From an uncultured Candidatus Saccharibacteria bacterium (lineage in GTDB: Bacteria > Patescibacteriota > Saccharimonadia > Saccharimonadales > Saccharimonadaceae): a DNA stretch of 64,000 bases. Under the pieces are notes generated by a model. That model worked only from the letters and a program-made list of their open reading frames with translations. It did not search any database and was not told the origin of the DNA. The stretch's first letter is position 1, and every line of letters begins with the position of its first letter. Positions 60,383 to 64,000 of this stretch are shown piece by piece. The stretch is from NCBI GenBank assembly GCA_946222675.1, contig CAMIMA010000001.1, forward strand, positions 124,001 through 188,000, in the 5' to 3' direction. Both the position numbers and the translations under genes were made by a program.

Positions 60383-61435
60383 TTAGTGCCGCAAAAGTTG
60401 CCACAGCCAAGTTGTAAGGTGGCAACTTTTTAGTTGGTGGGTAAAAGTCATGAGGCGTGCTAGACGGCGCGGCGAAGCGGCCGCCCAGTGTAAGGCGACT
60501 TGCATAAGGTAGCGTTTACTACCGATGACGCGGCGGTGTGCGAGATGGCCGAGATTAGCAATGCTAAGTGCTTGCTCGAGGCGCTGGATTTTGGTTTTTT
60601 GCAGCAAAGCCGATCGGCTGATAGCAAGACAATAGGAGTAGAACCAGTAGTGGCGAATCCAAGCTAGATAGTCTGGTAGGCTGGTATCATTGCAATTAGC
60701 CGTAAACTCACAAAGCGCGCGGTAATTATGCACTCGGTGCGCAAAAACAAGTGATGATTTTTGGTAAGTACCACTGTCTTCGAGGTTGTAGATATATAGC
60801 GCCTGACGAATAAAGCTAATTTTTTGGCAATGCGCGAGGTAACTTAAATTGAATTCAAGGTCTTCGCCAAAGTCGAGGCCCGTCTGGAAAGATAATTTGT
60901 GTCGGCGGATAATGTCGGTGCGGTAAATTTTATTCCATACTTGGTATAAGAGCGGGCTGACACCTAATAGGTGAGTAACATAGGCTGGGAAGGATTCGTC
61001 TTTTGGTTGCGCTGGCAACGGATTAAGCCCAATTTGCTCGGTTGAGACTAGCTGGCCGGCTTTAAATGTGTTGTAGGTAAAGCCGCAGGCGACTAAGTCG
61101 GCGCCGCGCGTGATGGCTGACACCATGGATTTTATCATTGGCCGGCGGAAGTTGTCGTCGGCGTCAAGGAACATAATATAGGTACCCTTAGCGCGCCGGA
61201 GGCCGGCATTGCGCGCCCCCGAGGCTCCTTGATTATGGGCGAGGTTAATAGCCTTGATTTTACTGTGGTAACGGCTGAGGTCGGCGAGCACAGCGCGCGT
61301 ATTGTCGGTCGAAAAGTCGTTGACTAAAATTAGTTCAAAGTCATCATACTTCTGCGCCATCACCGACTCAACAATGTTGTTAATTTTATCGGCAGCGTTA
61401 TAAACAGGGATGATAATAGATAAGGTTGGCTTCAT
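60383..61435 (-). CDS. Family 2 glycosyltransferase
   Basis: 350 residues with the GT-A fold: TLSIIIPVYNAADKINNIVE, LILVNDFSTDNTRAV, GASGARNAGLRRAKGTYI and the metal site MFLDADDN. The C-terminal 100 residues are hydrophobic and basic without clear TM helices. It likely builds a cell-surface polysaccharide exported by the adjacent ABC system. TATAAT seven bases upstream gives a leaderless start, divergent from the exporter. Its last codons contain the terminator of khpB. Confidence 0.92.
   Translation of the reverse strand: MKPTLSIIIPVYNAADKINNIVESVMAQKYDDFELILVNDFSTDNTRAVLADLSRYHSKIKAINLAHNQGASGARNAGLRRAKGTYIMFLDADDNFRRPMIKSMVSAITRGADLVACGFTYNTFKAGQLVSTEQIGLNPLPAQPKDESFPAYVTHLLGVSPLLYQVWNKIYRTDIIRRHKLSFQTGLDFGEDLEFNLSYLAHCQKISFIRQALYIYNLEDSGTYQKSSLVFAHRVHNYRALCEFTANCNDTSLPDYLAWIRHYWFYSYCLAISRSALLQKTKIQRLEQALSIANLGHLAHRRVIGSKRYLMQVALHWAAASPRRLARLMTFTHQLKSCHLTTWLWQLLRH
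60393..60430 (+). terminator. Terminator of the yidC-khpB unit, inside the glycosyltransferase 3' end
   Basis: AAAAGTTGCCAC and GTGGCAACTTTT form a 12-bp stem with a 14-base loop, followed by TTA. It lies in the coding sequence of the convergent glycosyltransferase gene. Confidence 0.75.
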
Positions 61436-61442
61436 TACATTT

Positions 61443-61523
61443 ATTATATCAAATGCAGTGACGCGTGTAACCGTGTGTTAGTTCAGAAACACTCTGGTCG
61501 TGGTGGTAACAATTTGCTATAAT
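61443..61523. promoter_or_regulatory. Divergent promoters glycosyltransferase / ABC exporter
   Basis: Minus strand TATAAT (61443-61448), seven bases from ATG 61435. Plus strand TATAAT (61518-61523), ten bases from ATG 61534. Confidence 0.55.
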
Positions 61524-61533
61524 AATTAAGACT

Positions 61534-62367
61534 ATGATGCAAAAAATCTATGCTCGCTATCGCTACTCACTGATTTTGCTGCGCGAGCTAGTAAAGACCG
61601 ACTTTAAGCTCCGCTATCAGGGGTCGGTGCTCGGTATGATGTGGTCGGTACTAAAGCCACTCATGTTATTTGCCATCATGTACATCGTGTTTGTGCGCTT
61701 TTTGAAGTTTGGTGCCAACATCCCACACTTTGCTGTGTCGCTACTATTAGCGCAGACACTATGGGGCTTCTTCCAAGAGGCGACCGGCCAGGGTATGATG
61801 GCGATTGTTGGACGAGGTGATTTGCTTCGTAAAATTAACTTTCCAAAGTACATCGTAGTAGTATCATCTTCAGTGTCAGCGTTTATTAATCTCGCCATCA
61901 GTCTGGTGATTGTGGCGCTCTTCATGTTGATTAACGGTGTGCCGCTGCGCTGGACGGTATTACTCTTCCCGATTATCGTGGCTGAGCTCTACCTCTTCTC
62001 ATTGGGCGTGGCATTCATGCTGAGCTCAATGTACGTCAAATTCCGTGATATTTGCCATATTTGGGATGTAATTATGCAGATGTGGTTTTATGTGACGCCA
62101 ATTATCTACCCAATTTCAATGATTACCGCCTCTGGTTCGCCGATGATGCATACTATTGCAAAGGTTATTATGCTTAACCCACTGGCGCAAATAATTCAAG
62201 ATGCGCGCTATGTTTTAGTTGGTAAAACTGATACGGTTTGGAGTTTAATTGGCAGTGGACCATGGGGTTTATTAAAACTAATCCCAGTGTTATCAGTGAT
62301 AGCTATTTTTGTGCTGGGCGTGGTAATATTTAAGCACGCTTCGAAGACGTTTACGGAGGAATTATAG
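61534..62367 (+). CDS. Polysaccharide ABC exporter permease (Wzm/TagG type)
   Basis: 277 residues, six predicted helices. ABC-2 family pattern: N-terminal LLRELVKTDFKLRYQGSVLG, MMWSVLKPLMLFAIMYIVF, FYVTPIIYPISMI and MLNPLAQIIQDARYVLVG. Such permeases move O-antigen-like or teichoic-acid-like glycans across the inner membrane. The ATPase follows directly (TAGTG junction, GGAGG upstream). Confidence 0.93.
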   Translation: MMQKIYARYRYSLILLRELVKTDFKLRYQGSVLGMMWSVLKPLMLFAIMYIVFVRFLKFGANIPHFAVSLLLAQTLWGFFQEATGQGMMAIVGRGDLLRKINFPKYIVVVSSSVSAFINLAISLVIVALFMLINGVPLRWTVLLFPIIVAELYLFSLGVAFMLSSMYVKFRDICHIWDVIMQMWFYVTPIIYPISMITASGSPMMHTIAKVIMLNPLAQIIQDARYVLVGKTDTVWSLIGSGPWGLLKLIPVLSVIAIFVLGVVIFKHASKTFTEEL

Positions 62368-63554
62368 TGGCAGAGCGTGATGTTGTATTAGAGATTAGTC
62401 ATGTGGCAAAGACTTTCCGCCTACCGACGGAGCGCTACAGTGGTATCAAACAGGCCTTTATTAACTGGTGCCGTGGCATCAAAGGCTATACTGAGCAGCA
62501 CGTACTGAAGGATATTTCACTCACGGTACGTCGCGGCGACTTTGTTGGCATTGTGGGGCGCAACGGTTCGGGTAAGTCAACGTTACTAAAGATTATTTCG
62601 GGGATTTATTTGCCAACCAAGGGTTCAGTGCGAGTCAATGGTTCACTAGTACCGTTTATCGAGCTGGGCGTGGGCTTTAATCCTGAATTAACGGGGCGTG
62701 AAAATGTCTACCTTAATGGCGCAATGCTCGGCTTTTCGAAATCAGAGATTGATAAGATGTATGATGACATTGTCGATTTTGCCGAGCTACACGACTTTAT
62801 GAATCAGAAGCTGAAGAATTATTCCTCGGGTATGCAGGTGCGTTTGGCATTTAGCGTGGCAATTAAGGCGCAAGGTGATATTTTGGTGCTTGATGAAGTT
62901 TTGGCGGTGGGCGACGAAGCGTTCCAACGTAAGTGTGCTAACTTCTTTGAGCGCGTTAAGCAGGATAAGAATAAGACGGTGATTTTGGTGACTCACGACA
63001 TGGGAGCGGTGCGCCGTTACTGTACGAGTGCCATTATGATTGATGGTGGTAAGGTGGTAGACTCGGGTGACCCAGATGACGTTGCGGACAGCTACTCACT
63101 TGAAAATATTTCGTCTGACCCGAATGCTCGGCGCGCCTTGAAGGAGATGAAGAAGAACCGTGCCTCATACATTAAGGGTGAATTTAAGTCTGAGCCAGTG
63201 TTGAAACAGGGTGATGAATTAGTAGTAAATATTGAGTATAAGTCGGTGACCGAGCGGCCAGTGTATGTGCGGGCGGGGTTGCAGGTGAATAATTATGATG
63301 TTACATCAGTTAATAGTTTGAAGCTAAAGGGTGGAGTAACAAATGACCAGCAGGTTCACCATTTGACGTATCATTTTAAGACCAACCAGATGCAAGTAGG
63401 TGATTTGCGCTTGGTGCTAGCTTTAGTGGATAAGGACAGTAACTCAAACGTTAGCACAATGGGCTACAACGACGAGATGCCGGTGAAAATTACCAACCAA
63501 AACACGGAAGTTGCGGGCTTACTCGCACAAAACGGCAGTTTGACACTGAAATAG
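62367..63554 (+). CDS. Polysaccharide ABC exporter ATPase (Wzt/TagH type) with C-terminal carbohydrate-binding-like domain
   Basis: 395 residues with a GTG start. Walker A GRNGSGKST, ELGVGFNPELTGRENVYLNG, signature NYSSGMQVRLAFS, Walker B ILVLDEVLAVGD, H-loop VTHD. Residues about 260-395 form an extra beta-rich domain like the Wzt C-terminal domain that recognises the end group of the exported glycan. With the permease and the GT2 gene this forms a surface glycan export unit. Confidence 0.93.
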   Translation: MAERDVVLEISHVAKTFRLPTERYSGIKQAFINWCRGIKGYTEQHVLKDISLTVRRGDFVGIVGRNGSGKSTLLKIISGIYLPTKGSVRVNGSLVPFIELGVGFNPELTGRENVYLNGAMLGFSKSEIDKMYDDIVDFAELHDFMNQKLKNYSSGMQVRLAFSVAIKAQGDILVLDEVLAVGDEAFQRKCANFFERVKQDKNKTVILVTHDMGAVRRYCTSAIMIDGGKVVDSGDPDDVADSYSLENISSDPNARRALKEMKKNRASYIKGEFKSEPVLKQGDELVVNIEYKSVTERPVYVRAGLQVNNYDVTSVNSLKLKGGVTNDQQVHHLTYHFKTNQMQVGDLRLVLALVDKDSNSNVSTMGYNDEMPVKITNQNTEVAGLLAQNGSLTLK

Positions 63555-63587
63555 ATTATGCTAAAATAAAATTAAAGAAGGAGAAAA

Positions 63588-64000
63588 ATGAAAATTAAAA
63601 AACAGAGCACGAACAAATTTGTGGTAGCAATGGTGCTAGTGGCGACTGCGGTAATTGCGGTTACTACTGGTATTACTTGGTTAATGACTACGCGTCAGGC
63701 TGAGCATGATCGAAAAAGTGCTGGTACGGTAAGTAAACAAGAGCAAACTAATAATCACGACGCGGATGTGAGCCGCGCAGCGGGTGATGATGGTGTATCA
63801 AAAGATGATAATTCAAGAGGTAATCAGCAACCAGCTAATAAGCCCAAGGTGCAGCAGTTTGGCAACGATTTTAATGCAGATGATAAAAACCAGCTGAGCG
63901 CTTCGATTAGTGCGTTAAACTGGTCGCTTGACACCCTGACGATTCGCACCACTATTGCGCAACATATGGACGGGCGTAAAGGATCGTGTATCTTAACCCT
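63588..64000 (+). CDS. Membrane-anchored or secreted protein, N-terminal part (cut by window edge)
   Basis: 137 complete codons; the frame is still open at base 64000. AAGGAG lies six bases before the ATG. A basic start (MKIKKQSTNKF) leads into one hydrophobic helix (VVAMVLVATAVIAVTTGITW), then a polar, Asp/Asn/Gln/Lys-rich segment and the beginning of a folded region (LNWSLDTLTIRTTIAQHMDG). Family not recognised. It follows the glycan exporter and may be part of its transcript. Confidence 0.75.
   Translation, partial: MKIKKQSTNKFVVAMVLVATAVIAVTTGITWLMTTRQAEHDRKSAGTVSKQEQTNNHDADVSRAAGDDGVSKDDNSRGNQQPANKPKVQQFGNDFNADDKNQLSASISALNWSLDTLTIRTTIAQHMDGRKGSCILT

Noticed and set aside
1..64000. Recoded UGA (as in SR1/Gracilibacteria)
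   Set aside because: TGA ends ordinary genes here (for example the gene ending at 27728), and long frames of known proteins contain no internal TGA.
1..64000. CRISPR arrays, insertion sequences, prophage
   Set aside because: No spaced direct repeats of CRISPR type, no transposase, integrase or phage structural gene was seen. The lysozyme-like domain belongs to the T4SS-type operon.

Overview
The window reads as a chromosomal segment, including the replication origin, of a member of the Patescibacteria (CPR), most likely a Saccharibacterium (TM7). The evidence is compact genes with short gaps, the standard code (UGA is used as stop at ordinary gene ends), several shortened or divergent core proteins (MurE without its usual N-terminal domain, DnaG without zinc ligands), FemX and D-Ala-D-Ala carboxypeptidase wall genes, and a large chromosomal type IV secretion (T4SS)-like locus of the kind carried by epibiotic TM7. 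The assignment comes from gene content only; no 16S gene is present.

Layout. 0-8.5 kb (mostly minus strand): the start of polA, then rpoD; a surface protein whose C-terminus looks like a diversity-generating retroelement (DGR) target and whose signal peptide is interrupted by a G10 tract; valS, femX, tsaD. 8.5-24.5 kb: murE, rlmH, a HIT hydrolase, dacA, comF, hsp20, pyrG, a deoxyribosyltransferase-like gene, argS, orn, a YjbR-like gene, dnaG, a HAD hydrolase and four serine tRNAs (UGA, GCU, CGA, GGA). 24.6-44.8 kb: a visibly AT-richer T4SS-like island with seven tandem VirB2-like small membrane proteins on the minus strand, diverging from four tandem VirB6-like polytopic proteins, two large proteins with peptidase domains (one joining lysozyme-like, SGNH and C39-like domains) and two small bitopic proteins. 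44.8-47.9 kb: groES-groEL under a CIRCE-type operator, then a sugar-phosphate isomerase. 47.9-52.4 kb: a second T4SS cluster (PrgI-like, TraC-like, VirB4 ATPase) followed by a diacylglycerol kinase-like gene. 52.5-58.4 kb: a MacB-type ABC exporter, recF, dnaN, oriC and dnaA. 58.4-64 kb: rpmH, rnpA, yidC, khpB/jag, a GT2 glycosyltransferase, a Wzm/Wzt-type ABC exporter and the start of an anchored protein.

How it fits together. The T4SS parts (ATPase, PrgI, many pilin-like subunits, several inner-membrane VirB6-like proteins and wall hydrolases) could form an envelope-spanning machine for contact with a host bacterium or for DNA or protein traffic. VirD4 and VirB11 are not in this window. The DGR-type protein and the shared Cys modules of the T4SS proteins are candidates for surface recognition. 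The wall genes (murE, femX, dacA) and the Wzm/Wzt exporter maintain the envelope.

Two signals run through the whole window. Many genes have a -10 box only 6-8 bases before the start codon, which implies leaderless mRNAs. The octamer GGGCAGGG occurs ten times on the plus strand and, by eye, never on the minus strand, all to the left of oriC.
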